Assembly (NCBI GenBank): GCA_016781725.1
Contig: JADDPU010000419.1
Coordinates: forward strand, 1-9,292
Length of the DNA: 9,292 nucleotides
Direction: 5' to 3'
Source of the DNA: Rubrobacter sp.
GTDB lineage: Bacteria > Actinomycetota > Rubrobacteria > Rubrobacterales > Rubrobacteraceae
The notes under the pieces were generated by a model that worked only from the letters and a program-made list of their open reading frames with translations, searched no databases and was not told where the DNA came from. Below, piece after piece: positions 1-6,403 of the stretch; position 1 is the first letter of the stretch, and each line of letters opens with the position of its first letter. Both the position numbers and the translations under genes were made by a program.

Positions 1-89
1 ATGCCGCCGGGGTCGTCGCCAGGCATAATTAGCTTGGCCAGGGCACCGGCGATGGCCCCGATGATGACAGCGCTTATGATCGCGCCCAT
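1..89 (-). CDS. GlsB/YeaQ/YmgE family small membrane protein, 5' part
   Basis: Reading the minus strand from an ATG at 89-87 gives 29 codons that run off the left edge. The visible residues include GAIAGALAKLIMPGDDPGG, a hydrophobic Gly/Ala-rich first membrane helix followed by a short polar turn. This is the N-terminal pattern of the GlsB/YeaQ/YmgE (transglycosylase-associated protein) family, proteins of about 80-90 residues with three membrane helices that are often stress-induced. A strong Shine-Dalgarno AGGAGG lies at 106-101 on the minus strand, 11 nt before the ATG, and supports the start. It is divergent from the catabolic cluster and probably unrelated to it. The molecular function of the family is poorly defined. 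Only about a third of the protein is visible, so the family call rests on the first helix alone. Confidence 0.72.
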   Translation of the reverse strand, partial: MGAIISAVIIGAIAGALAKLIMPGDDPGG

Positions 90-118
90 TCTCTCACTTA
101 CCTCCTCGCTGATCGGTG

Positions 119-133
119 GATAACGCTGTTATC
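119..133. promoter_or_regulatory. Perfect inverted repeat GATAAC-GCT-GTTATC in divergent intergenic region
   Basis: Six-base arms (119-124 and 128-133) are perfectly complementary around a 3-bp centre. The site sits in the 170-bp gap between the divergent membrane-protein gene and the acyl-CoA dehydrogenase gene. A dyad of this size is typical of a dimeric repressor operator. It could instead form a small hairpin in the leader of the minus-strand mRNA, upstream of that gene's Shine-Dalgarno. No cognate regulator can be named; the motif differs from the TTGTATACAA palindrome near the gntR gene. Confidence 0.35.
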
Positions 134-201
134 TGTTCCCATATACGAAAGAGGGAAACACTCGTTTCAGAAATCCGGGCGTTCGGGTTGGCGGGCGTGG
201 C

Positions 202-227
202 ACCGGTCTGGGGTATATGCTACCGGT
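202..227. promoter_or_regulatory. Pair of ACCGGT palindromes spaced 20 bp, possible operator for acyl-CoA dehydrogenase operon
   Basis: ACCGGT occurs at 202-207 and 222-227, exactly 20 bp apart centre to centre, about two helical turns. Between them lies the AT-rich patch GGGTATATGC (211-220), the only plausible -10-like stretch close upstream of the gene, and a weak TTGGCG at 188-193 could act as -35. No combination gives a consensus promoter, so the promoter is not assigned. The paired palindromes may be regulator sites, or chance in GC-rich DNA. Confidence 0.22.
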
Positions 228-247
228 TGTACTCGGGCGTCCGGGAC

Positions 248-253
248 AGGAGG
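248..253 (+). promoter_or_regulatory. Shine-Dalgarno AGGAGG fixing the acyl-CoA dehydrogenase start
   Basis: A perfect AGGAGG lies 6 nt upstream of the ATG at 260. The open frame extends further upstream to about 116, but those extra 48 codons have no ribosome site and no family similarity, so this site decides the start. Confidence 0.85.
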
Positions 254-259
254 AGAGCT

Positions 260-1447
260 ATGAACTTCGACCCGACCGACGAACAGCGTCGCTGGCGGGA
301 CCTCGCCCGCGACTTCGCGCAGGGCGAGATCCGGCCCCGCGCCGCCCAACTGGACCGCGAGCAGAGGTTTCCCTACGATATCGTCGCCGATATGGCCCGC
401 CTCGGGCTCATGGGCCTGACGCTCCCCGAGGATTACGGTGGGTCGGGCGGGGACTTTGTCTCCTACAACCTGGCTCTGGAGGAGATCTCGCGGGCCGACA
501 CCTCGGTCGGCATCACGATGGAGGCCCACATCTCCCTCGGCTGCGCGCCCCTGGCTAACTACGGCACGGCAGAACAGAAGGAGCGGTATCTCTCGAAGTG
601 CGCCACGGGGGAACGTCTGTGGGCCTTCGGGCTTACTGAGGAGGGGGCCGGCACGGACGCCGGCGGGACGCGGACGACGGCCGAGCTCGAGAGTGGCGAG
701 TGGGTCATCAACGGCTCGAAGAAGTGGATCACGAACTCGGGGACGGAGATCACCGGCGGCGTGACGGTCATCGCCAGGACGGGTACCCGCGAGGGTGGGA
801 AGCCGGAGCTGACGGCGATCATAGTCCCCCAGGAGACGCCAGGCTTTACCCGCGGCCCTGCCTACGAGAAGCTAGGCTGGCGCGCCTCGGACCAGCACCC
901 GCTCTTTTTCGAGGACTGCCGCGTGCCCGAGGCGAACCTGCTGGGCGAGCGCGGCAGAGGATTCAGGCAGTTCCTCGCCACCCTCGACGCCGGCAGGGTC
1001 GCGGTTGCGGCGCTCTCCGTAGGGCTGGCGCAGGCGTGCTTCGACGAGGCTCTGGCGCGAGCAAAGGAGAGGGAGCAGTTCGGGCGGTCCATCTCCAGGT
1101 TCCAGGCGATCCAGTTCAAGCTCGCGGACATGGCGATGGAGATAGAGCTCGCGCGCAACGCGGTGCTCAAGGCCGCCTGGCTCAAGGACAAAGGGCGGCC
1201 TTTCGGGAGGGAGGCGAGCATGGCGAAGGTCTTCGCCTCGGAGGCTGCGAAGCGGGCAGCGGATCAGGCGGTCCAGATCTGGGGCGGCGAGGGCTTCATG
1301 GAGACGAGCGCGGTGGCGCGCTACTGGCGGCAGGTCAAGATCAACGAGATAGGGGAGGGAACCAGCGAGATAAACCGCCAGATCATCGCCCGCTCCCTCC
1401 TCGACGAGAGCGCGGAGGAGGCCAAAGAGAGGATGGTAGCCCAGTAG
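260..1447 (+). CDS. Acyl-CoA dehydrogenase (FAD-dependent), branched/short-chain type
   Basis: This 395-residue flavoprotein (usual family length 380-400) oxidises an acyl-CoA to the 2,3-enoyl-CoA and passes electrons to ETF. Visible landmarks: the N-terminal helical domain from residue 1; the FAD/substrate segment WAFGLTEEGAGTDAG at 121-135; KKWITNS at 154-160; the C-terminal helical domain with REQFGRSISRFQAIQ at 271-285; the FAD contact QIWGGEGF at 339-346; and IGEGTSEINR at 364-373, whose Glu366 is at the position of the general acyl-CoA dehydrogenase catalytic base. It is first in a cluster ordered like liuABCD, so isovaleryl-CoA is the substrate expected from context. However, isovaleryl-CoA dehydrogenases carry their base in an earlier helix, where this protein has Gly245 (LDAGR). 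A different short or branched acyl-CoA is therefore possible. The ATG was chosen because of the AGGAGG 6 nt before it. The stop is 2 nt from the next gene. Confidence 0.93.
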   Translation: MNFDPTDEQRRWRDLARDFAQGEIRPRAAQLDREQRFPYDIVADMARLGLMGLTLPEDYGGSGGDFVSYNLALEEISRADTSVGITMEAHISLGCAPLANYGTAEQKERYLSKCATGERLWAFGLTEEGAGTDAGGTRTTAELESGEWVINGSKKWITNSGTEITGGVTVIARTGTREGGKPELTAIIVPQETPGFTRGPAYEKLGWRASDQHPLFFEDCRVPEANLLGERGRGFRQFLATLDAGRVAVAALSVGLAQACFDEALARAKEREQFGRSISRFQAIQFKLADMAMEIELARNAVLKAAWLKDKGRPFGREASMAKVFASEAAKRAADQAVQIWGGEGFMETSAVARYWRQVKINEIGEGTSEINRQIIARSLLDESAEEAKERMVAQ

Positions 1448-1449
1448 GA

Positions 1450-1803
1450 ATGGCCCTCTACGCGCTGAACCTCTTCGACCTGGCGGAGAACGACCTCTAC
1501 CGCCAGTACTCGCGCCGCTCGGTCGCCGCCGTCGGAAAGCACGGGGGCCGGGTCGTCGCGCTCGGGCGGCTGGAGGAGAACGTGGAGGGGGACCCGACCG
1601 TCGAGCCGCGCTCGGTGATGGTCCTGGTCGAGTGGCCTTCGCGAGAGGCGTTCGACGCCTTTCTCGAAGACCCCGACCACGAGGACCTCCACCCGCTGCG
1701 GGAGGGCGGGACGCGGAACTACCTGTGGTGGACCTATGACCGGCTCGAAGACCTTCGTCCGCTCTTCGGCGTCGGGAAGCGTGAAGAGGGGTCTGGATCC
1801 TAG
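1450..1803 (+). CDS. Small DUF1330-like protein (ferredoxin-like alpha/beta barrel)
   Basis: A 117-residue acidic protein with no signal peptide or membrane segment, hence probably cytosolic. It has the feel of the DUF1330 / dimeric alpha-beta barrel group: a first strand with ALYALNLFDLAE, a helix with YRQYSRRSVAAVGKHGGR, a strand VVALGRLEENVEG, then SVMVLVEWPSREAFDAFLED (strand plus helix) and HPLREGGTRNYLWWTYDRLE. The VLVEWPS-x-EAF-x-AF-x-xDP segment is the most recognisable part. Catalytic residues are not evident. It starts 2 nt after the dehydrogenase stop, and the AGGA just before its ATG is embedded in that stop region, which suggests translational coupling. Its place between an acyl-CoA dehydrogenase and a carboxylase beta subunit implies a role in the same pathway, but that role is unknown. 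Protein existence is likely; the family call is moderate. Confidence 0.72.
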   Translation: MALYALNLFDLAENDLYRQYSRRSVAAVGKHGGRVVALGRLEENVEGDPTVEPRSVMVLVEWPSREAFDAFLEDPDHEDLHPLREGGTRNYLWWTYDRLEDLRPLFGVGKREEGSGS

Positions 1804-1839
1804 GTGGCTGGGTCGTCGAACCGGAGCCGGGTAATGTGG

Positions 1840-1870
1840 CGGGCGCAGACCGCCCGGGGGGGCGGGGAGG
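1840..1870 (+). promoter_or_regulatory. Leader hairpin plus G-tract overlapping the mccB ribosome site
   Basis: CGGGCG (1840-1845) pairs perfectly with CGCCCG (1851-1856) around a CAGAC loop. It is followed at once by seven Gs (1856-1862), GGGG and AGG, which form the Shine-Dalgarno ending one base before the mccB ATG. There is no U-run, so it is not an intrinsic terminator. It may tune mccB translation; the evidence is structural only. Confidence 0.3.
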
Positions 1871-1871
1871 C

Positions 1872-3482
1872 ATGAGCAAGCTCAGGACGCTCGTTGACCC
1901 GAAGAGCGCCGAGTTCCAGAGCAACGCCGAGGCGTACGAAGGGCTTCTGGCCGAGTTGCGCGGGAGGTCGGCGGAGGCAGCGAGGGGTGGTGGCGAGAAG
2001 GCGCGGCGGCGCCACGAGGAGCGGGGCAAGCTGCCGGTCAGGGAGAGGATCGAACGCCTCCTCGACCCCGGCACTGCCTTTCTCGAGCTCTCCCCGCTTG
2101 CGGCCTTCGGGATGTACGACGGGCGCGTCTCGGCGGCGGGGATCGTAACGGGGATCGGGCGCGTCTGCGGGCGGGAGGTAGTGATCGTCGCCAACGACGC
2201 GACCGTCAAGGGCGGCACCTACTATCCCGTTACCGTCAAAAAGCACCTGAGGGCGCAGGAGGTAGCCGGGCAGAACCATCTCCCTTGCGTCTACCTGGTT
2301 GACTCGGGCGGCGCTTTCTTGCCGCTTCAGGACGAGGTCTTCCCAGACCGCGAGCACTTCGGGCGCATCTTCTTTAACCAGGCCAGGATGAGCGCGAAAG
2401 GCATCCCCCAGATAGCGGCGGTCATGGGCTCCTGCACTGCTGGCGGCGCCTACGTGCCGGCGATGAGCGACGAGGTCGTGATCGTGAAGGGTACGGGCAC
2501 GATCTTCCTCGGCGGCCCGCCGCTCGTGAAGGCGGCGACCGGCGAGGAGGTAACCGCCGAGGAGCTCGGCGGCGCCGAGGTCCACACCCGGCGCTCCGGG
2601 GTCGCTGACCACTTCGCCGAGAACGACGAGCACGCCCTCGCTATAGTCCGCTCCATCGTGGAGAACCTGAACCGCCCGAGGGGGACGCCGCCGTGGCCAG
2701 TCGAGGAGCCCGAGGAGCCGCTCTACGCGGCCTCGGAGCTGTACGGCATCGTGCCGACCGACTACCGGCAGGGCTACGAGGTGCGCGAGGTGATCGCCCG
2801 CATCGCGGACGGCAGCCGGCTGCACGAGTTCAAGCCCCTCTACGGCGAGACGCTCGTCTGCGGGTTCGCCCGCATCATGGGCCATCCCGTGGGTATCCTG
2901 GCGAATAACGGGATCCTGTTCTCCGAGAGCGCGCTAAAGGGCGCGCACTTCGTCGAGCTCTGCTCTTCGCGCGGCATCCCGCTCGTGTTCTTGCAGAACA
3001 TCACTGGCTTTATGGTCGGCAAAGAGTACGAGGCCGGCGGCATCGCCAAGGACGGGGCGAAGCTCGTGATGGCCGTCGCCGGGACTAACGTGCCGAAATT
3101 CACGGTGATCATTGGCGGCTCGTTCGGGGCCGGCAACTACGGCATGTGCGGCCGGGCCTACTCGCCGCGCTTTCTCTGGATGTGGCCGAACGCCCGCATA
3201 AGCGTCATGGGCGGCCAGCAGGCCGCGAACGTCCTGCTGACGGTGCAAGAGGAGAACCTGGGCCGCGAGGGAGGCGAGATGACCGAGGAGGAGCGGGACG
3301 AGTTCAGGCGTCCCATCCTCGAAAAGTACGAGCGGGAGGGGAACCCGTACCACTCCACCGCGAGGCTCTGGGACGACGGGGTCATAGACCCCTTGGACAC
3401 GCGGATGGTCCTGGCTCTCGGCCTCGCGGCCGCCGCGAACGCGCCCCTCCAAGAGACGACTTTCGGCGTCTTCAGGATGTAG
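1872..3482 (+). CDS. mccB: Methylcrotonyl-CoA carboxylase beta subunit (carboxyltransferase)
   Basis: This 536-residue carboxyltransferase subunit matches the usual 530-540 of MCC beta. It would transfer CO2 from carboxybiotin on the alpha subunit to 3-methylcrotonyl-CoA, giving 3-methylglutaconyl-CoA. Two crotonase-like halves are visible. The N-terminal half has MGSCTAGGAYVPAMSDE (185-201) and the run GTIFLGGPPLVKAATGEE (209-226). The C-terminal half has ILANNGILFSESALKGAHF (342-360), QNITGFMVG (375-383), GGSFGAGNYGMCGRAYSPRF (415-434) and WPNARISVMGGQQAANVL (438-455). The QNITGFMVG and GAGNYGMCGRAYSPRF blocks separate the MCC/geranyl-CoA carboxylase branch from propionyl-CoA carboxylases. 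Geranyl-CoA carboxylase cannot be excluded from sequence alone. ATG 1872 was preferred to GTG 1836 because MSKLRTLVDPKS aligns with family N-termini; the G-rich ribosome site GGGGAGG is unusually close, 1 nt before it. The partner alpha subunit is encoded at 4340. Confidence 0.93.
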   Translation: MSKLRTLVDPKSAEFQSNAEAYEGLLAELRGRSAEAARGGGEKARRRHEERGKLPVRERIERLLDPGTAFLELSPLAAFGMYDGRVSAAGIVTGIGRVCGREVVIVANDATVKGGTYYPVTVKKHLRAQEVAGQNHLPCVYLVDSGGAFLPLQDEVFPDREHFGRIFFNQARMSAKGIPQIAAVMGSCTAGGAYVPAMSDEVVIVKGTGTIFLGGPPLVKAATGEEVTAEELGGAEVHTRRSGVADHFAENDEHALAIVRSIVENLNRPRGTPPWPVEEPEEPLYAASELYGIVPTDYRQGYEVREVIARIADGSRLHEFKPLYGETLVCGFARIMGHPVGILANNGILFSESALKGAHFVELCSSRGIPLVFLQNITGFMVGKEYEAGGIAKDGAKLVMAVAGTNVPKFTVIIGGSFGAGNYGMCGRAYSPRFLWMWPNARISVMGGQQAANVLLTVQEENLGREGGEMTEEERDEFRRPILEKYEREGNPYHSTARLWDDGVIDPLDTRMVLALGLAAAANAPLQETTFGVFRM

Positions 3483-3539
3483 CGTGCCGTCGGGCCGTAC
3501 ACTTCGCTTACGATACGTTTGTGGTACATGCGTGATACA

Positions 3540-3547
3540 GGAAGGAG
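3540..3547 (+). promoter_or_regulatory. Shine-Dalgarno GGAAGGAG fixing the hydratase GTG start
   Basis: GGAAGGAG ends 4 nt before GTG 3552. An in-frame ATG at 3528 and TTG at 3519 lie upstream, but neither has a ribosome site, and the residues they would add are not typical of the family. The GTG is therefore taken as the start. Confidence 0.75.
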
Positions 3548-3551
3548 ACGG

Positions 3552-4343
3552 GTGACTGACTACGAGCACCTGAGGAGGTCGGACGAAGGGGCGGTAGCCA
3601 CCGTAACCCTCGCCCGCCCGGACTCCCGCAACGCCCTGAACGCAGCGCTCATCGAGGAGTTGACGCGTTGCTTTGAGGAGCTGGCCGACGACGAGCGCGT
3701 GCGCGTGGTTGTGCTCGAGGGCGAGGGGCGCTCGTTCTGCGCGGGCGCGGACGTCGGGTACATGCGGGAGGTTGCCCGGTTCGCCTACGAGGAGAACCTG
3801 GAGGACGCCAGGCGACTGGGGATGATGTTCTGGGTCCTCGACGAGTGCCCGAAGCCGGTCGTGGCGAAGATAAGGGGGGCGGCCATCGGCGGCGGGGCGG
3901 GGCTCGTCGCGGTGGCGGATGTGGCGGTGGCCGAGGAGGGCACGCGGTTCGCTTTCTCGGAGGTGCGCCTGGGCATAGCCCCGGCTACCATCGCGCCGTT
4001 CGTGGTGCGCAAGGTCGGCGTCTCGCACGCCCGGTCGCTCTTCTTGACCGGGGAACCCTTCGACGCGCAACGGGCCAGGGAGATCGGCCTGGTCCACGAG
4101 CTCGCCCCCGGAGCCGACCTGGACGCGGCGACCGCGGAGCAGGTAGACCGCCTGCTCCGCGGCGGGCCGATGGCGCAGGCCACGGTAAAGGGCTTGCTGC
4201 GACGGCTCGAAACCACGGAGCCGATGGACCAGCCGGGCCTGACGGCGCGGGTGATCTCGGAGCTCAGGGCGGGCGAGGAAGGTCAGGAGGGCCTGGCTGC
4301 CTTTCTGATGAGACGAGATCCCAACTGGCGGCGAGGACTTTGA
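3552..4343 (+). CDS. Enoyl-CoA hydratase/isomerase family, methylglutaconyl-CoA hydratase (LiuC) type
   Basis: A 263-residue crotonase-fold protein (family 255-270). It is expected to hydrate 3-methylglutaconyl-CoA to HMG-CoA in the cytosol. Visible landmarks: the first oxyanion-hole loop SFCAGADVGYM (61-71); the second, GAAIGGGAGLVAVADVAVA (109-127); then RFAFSEVRLGIAPATIAPFV (132-151), whose Glu137 is the candidate catalytic acid; and the C-terminal GEPFDAQRAREIGLVHE. The first of the two catalytic glutamates found in classical enoyl-CoA hydratases is absent (the GGGAGLV motif has Gly at that place). This and the SEVRLG-x-APA-x-I-x-P-x-VVRK block are what I associate with LiuC-type hydratases. 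A 69-bp gap follows mccB with no convincing promoter, and the stop codon overlaps the next gene by 4 nt, so it belongs to one operon with the carboxylase genes. Confidence 0.88.
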   Translation: MTDYEHLRRSDEGAVATVTLARPDSRNALNAALIEELTRCFEELADDERVRVVVLEGEGRSFCAGADVGYMREVARFAYEENLEDARRLGMMFWVLDECPKPVVAKIRGAAIGGGAGLVAVADVAVAEEGTRFAFSEVRLGIAPATIAPFVVRKVGVSHARSLFLTGEPFDAQRAREIGLVHELAPGADLDAATAEQVDRLLRGGPMAQATVKGLLRRLETTEPMDQPGLTARVISELRAGEEGQEGLAAFLMRRDPNWRRGL

Positions 4344-6295
4344 GCTTCGGCAAGCTGCTCGTCGCCAACCGCGGCGAGATTGCGGTGCGCGTGATCCGGG
4401 CTTGCCGAGAGCTGGGCATAAACAGCGTCGCGGTCTACTCCGAAGCTGACGAAGGGGCGATGCATCGCCGCCTCGCGGACGAAGCGCACTCTCTAGGACC
4501 CGCCGCCGCCCCGGAGAGCTACCTCAACGTCGGGCGGCTGGTGGAAGCCATCGAGAGGTCAGGCGCCGAGGCCGTCCACCCTGGATACGGTTTCTTATCG
4601 GAGAGCGCGGCGTTCGCGCGGGCCGTGGAGCGGGCCGGGGCGGCCTGGGTCGGGCCTTCGCCCGAAACGATGGAGGTTGTGGGCCTGAAGGTGCGGGCGA
4701 AGGAGCTGGCCCGGAGGGCAGGCGTCCCGACGATACCAGGCTACGACGGGGCGGACGGGAGCGAGGGGCGCCTGGCAGAGGAGGCTGACCGCCTCGGCTA
4801 CCCCGTTCTGGTAAAGGCGAGCGCTGGCGGCGGGGGGCGGGGGATGCGGGCCGTGGCGAACCCCGGCGAGTTCGCCGAGGCGGTAAGGAGCGCGCGCCGG
4901 GAGGCGGAGGCGGCCTTCGGGGATGGGTCTGTCTTTCTGGAGAAGCTGGTCGAGGACCCGCGGCACGTCGAGGTCCAGGTGGTAGGGGACGGGCGGGGCA
5001 ACGTCGTCCACCTCTACGAGAGGGAGTGCTCGATCCAACGCCGCCACCAGAAGGTAGTCGAGGAGGCGCCGTCTCCCGCCCTGGACCCCGACCTCAGGGA
5101 GGCTATCTGCGACGCCGCCGTGCGCTTCGCCCGCGAGGCGGGCTACCGCAACGCCGGCACCGTCGAGTTCTTGCTCGACGGGGAGGACTTCTACTTTCTG
5201 GAGATGAACGCCAGGCTGCAGGTCGAGCACCCGGTAACGGAGCTCGTGACGGGCCTCGACCTCGTCGGGCTCCAGCTCGCCGTGGCCGCCGGGGCGCCGC
5301 TCCCCTTAGGCCAGGACGACGTCACCCTGCGCGGAAGCGCCATCGAGGCGCGCCTCTACGCCGAAGACGAGCGCGGGATGCCCTCGGGCGGGCTTCTAGA
5401 GATCTTCTCCGTGCCCCAAGGGACCGGTGTCCGCAACGACACCGGGTTCGAGGCGGGCGACCCCGTACCCATCGAGTACGACGCCATGCTCTCGAAGCTG
5501 ATCGTCCACGCTCAGGACCGGCCCTCCGCCGTCAGGCGCCTGCGGCGTGCGCTCTCGGACTACAGGGTCCTCGGCGTCCCGACGAACCTCCCTCTGCTCC
5601 GCCGCGTCGCCGCCCACCACGCCTTCGAGGCCGGCCGGACGACTACCCGCTTTCTCGAAGAACACGGCCTGACCGAACCGCCCCCGCCTTCGCCCGTACC
5701 GCGCGAGGCGCTGCTCCTCGCGGCAGCCGCAGAGTTGCACCGCGCCCCGGCGTCCTCCGACTCCTTCTCGGCCGGCCCCTGGAGGCTGCTCGGCGCCGCG
5801 CGGCTCGTGTACCTCGCCGACGAGGGCGAGCATCGCGTCGAAGCCGAGCGCGCCGGACCAGGAACGCTCCGCCTCACCGCCGGCGGCGAGGCTTCCACCG
5901 TCGAGGTCCTGTACGCCGGCGACGGCCGCGTCCGTGCCTCCATAGACGGGGAGCAGGTCGAGGGCGCGGTCGTCCCGGGAGGCGCCACGGAATTGCTCGT
6001 CTCGTTCGGCGAGAAGACGCACGCGCTCCGCAAGGTCCCGCCACCGACCGTGGACGAGGCCACTCCGGGCGCCGCCGCCGCGGGCCTCACTGCTCCCATG
6101 CCAGGGACGGTAGTCAAGGTCCTGGTCAAGGAGGGCGACGAGGTCGAGGAGGGACGGCCCCTCCTGGTCCTCGAGGCTATGAAGATGGAGCAGACAGTCT
6201 CCGCGCCGCACGCCGGCGTCGTGCGCTCGCTCCCCTATGGGGAGGGCTCGCTAGTTCCCGGAGGCGCCGTGCTCGCCGAGGTCGAACCAGCCTAG
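4340..6295 (+). CDS. mccA: Methylcrotonyl-CoA carboxylase alpha subunit (biotin carboxylase + BCCP)
   Basis: A 651-residue biotin-dependent carboxylase alpha subunit that uses ATP and bicarbonate to carboxylate its own biotin. Domain order: the biotin carboxylase N-domain starts KLLVANRGEIAVRVIRA (5-21); HPGYGFLSE (80-88); the ATP-grasp glycine loop KASAGGGGRGM (159-169); the active site EMNARLQVEHPVTE (288-301); and the BC C-domain with AIEARLYAED (334-343). A less conserved linker/BT region spans about 445-580. The C-terminal biotinyl domain has LEAMKMEQ, with biotinyl Lys615. The size and MCC-type partner support an MCC/geranyl-CoA carboxylase alpha subunit; in actinobacteria such alphas can also serve other acyl-CoA carboxylases. 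No ATG or GTG precedes the conserved N-terminus, so TTG 4340 is the start. It overlaps the hydratase stop as TTGA, a translational-coupling arrangement, with a weak GAGGA just upstream. No intrinsic terminator follows it. Confidence 0.94.
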   Translation: MSFGKLLVANRGEIAVRVIRACRELGINSVAVYSEADEGAMHRRLADEAHSLGPAAAPESYLNVGRLVEAIERSGAEAVHPGYGFLSESAAFARAVERAGAAWVGPSPETMEVVGLKVRAKELARRAGVPTIPGYDGADGSEGRLAEEADRLGYPVLVKASAGGGGRGMRAVANPGEFAEAVRSARREAEAAFGDGSVFLEKLVEDPRHVEVQVVGDGRGNVVHLYERECSIQRRHQKVVEEAPSPALDPDLREAICDAAVRFAREAGYRNAGTVEFLLDGEDFYFLEMNARLQVEHPVTELVTGLDLVGLQLAVAAGAPLPLGQDDVTLRGSAIEARLYAEDERGMPSGGLLEIFSVPQGTGVRNDTGFEAGDPVPIEYDAMLSKLIVHAQDRPSAVRRLRRALSDYRVLGVPTNLPLLRRVAAHHAFEAGRTTTRFLEEHGLTEPPPPSPVPREALLLAAAAELHRAPASSDSFSAGPWRLLGAARLVYLADEGEHRVEAERAGPGTLRLTAGGEASTVEVLYAGDGRVRASIDGEQVEGAVVPGGATELLVSFGEKTHALRKVPPPTVDEATPGAAAAGLTAPMPGTVVKVLVKEGDEVEEGRPLLVLEAMKMEQTVSAPHAGVVRSLPYGEGSLVPGGAVLAEVEPA

Positions 6296-6340
6296 AACAG
6301 AGCCGGCCGCAAGCGCCGCAAACCCACCCGTTCGCAATCC

Positions 6341-6369
6341 TTGACACAAGGAGTGCGGGTCCATAAGAT
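6341..6369 (+). promoter_or_regulatory. Sigma70-type promoter for the gntR-caiB-lyase unit
   Basis: A perfect -35 TTGACA (6341-6346) is separated by 17 bp from a -10-like TAAGAT (6364-6369, 4 of 6 consensus bases). Transcription would begin around 6376, inside the adjacent palindrome, leaving a leader of about 28 nt before the GTG at 6404. This defines a second transcription unit downstream of mccA, although read-through from the upstream operon is not ruled out. Confidence 0.75.
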
Positions 6370-6378
6370 TGTATACAA
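6369..6378. promoter_or_regulatory. Palindromic operator TTGTATACAA, probable GntR/FCD binding site
   Basis: This perfect 10-bp palindrome shares its first base with the -10 element and covers the expected transcription start. TGTATACA-type palindromes are characteristic of GntR-family FCD (FadR/VanR-like) regulators, and such a regulator is encoded 25 bp downstream. The geometry predicts repression by blocking RNA polymerase, hence autoregulation and ligand-induced expression of the downstream CoA-transferase and lyase genes. No second copy was found elsewhere in the window by eye. Confidence 0.72.
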
Positions 6379-6403
6379 AGGGTCCTTCGGTGGGGTTAGG
6401 GCG

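Noticed and set aside
116..259. 48-codon N-terminal extension of the acyl-CoA dehydrogenase frame
   Set aside because: There is no ribosome site and no similarity to the family. AGGAGG 6 nt before ATG 260 and the standard start MNFDPTDEQR favour the shorter form.
872..2218. Long minus-strand open frame of 448 codons opposite the dehydrogenase, DUF1330-like and mccB genes
   Set aside because: It is opposite well-supported genes, low in complexity and rich in Arg, Pro, Ser and Gly, and shows no family motif. Long antisense frames are expected in GC-rich coding DNA.
3483..3551. Possible promoter in the 69-bp gap between mccB and the hydratase
   Set aside because: TACGAT (3509-3514) could pass for a -10, but no -35 lies at a suitable distance, and the repeated GATAC (3512-3516, 3533-3537) is too short to interpret.
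2934..4097. Minus-strand open frame of 387 codons across mccB and the hydratase
   Set aside because: It spans two real genes and their intergenic gap and has His/Arg/Pro-rich composition without a recognisable domain, so it is a shadow frame.
6296..6340. Possible intrinsic terminator after mccA
   Set aside because: No stable stem followed by a T-run is visible; only a short GCCGGC palindrome without a U tract.
5026..6366. Plus-strand open frame of 446 codons in another frame of mccA
   Set aside because: Its translation is extremely Arg/Pro/Gly-rich, and it lies within the biotin carboxylase/BCCP gene, whose own frame has all the motifs.
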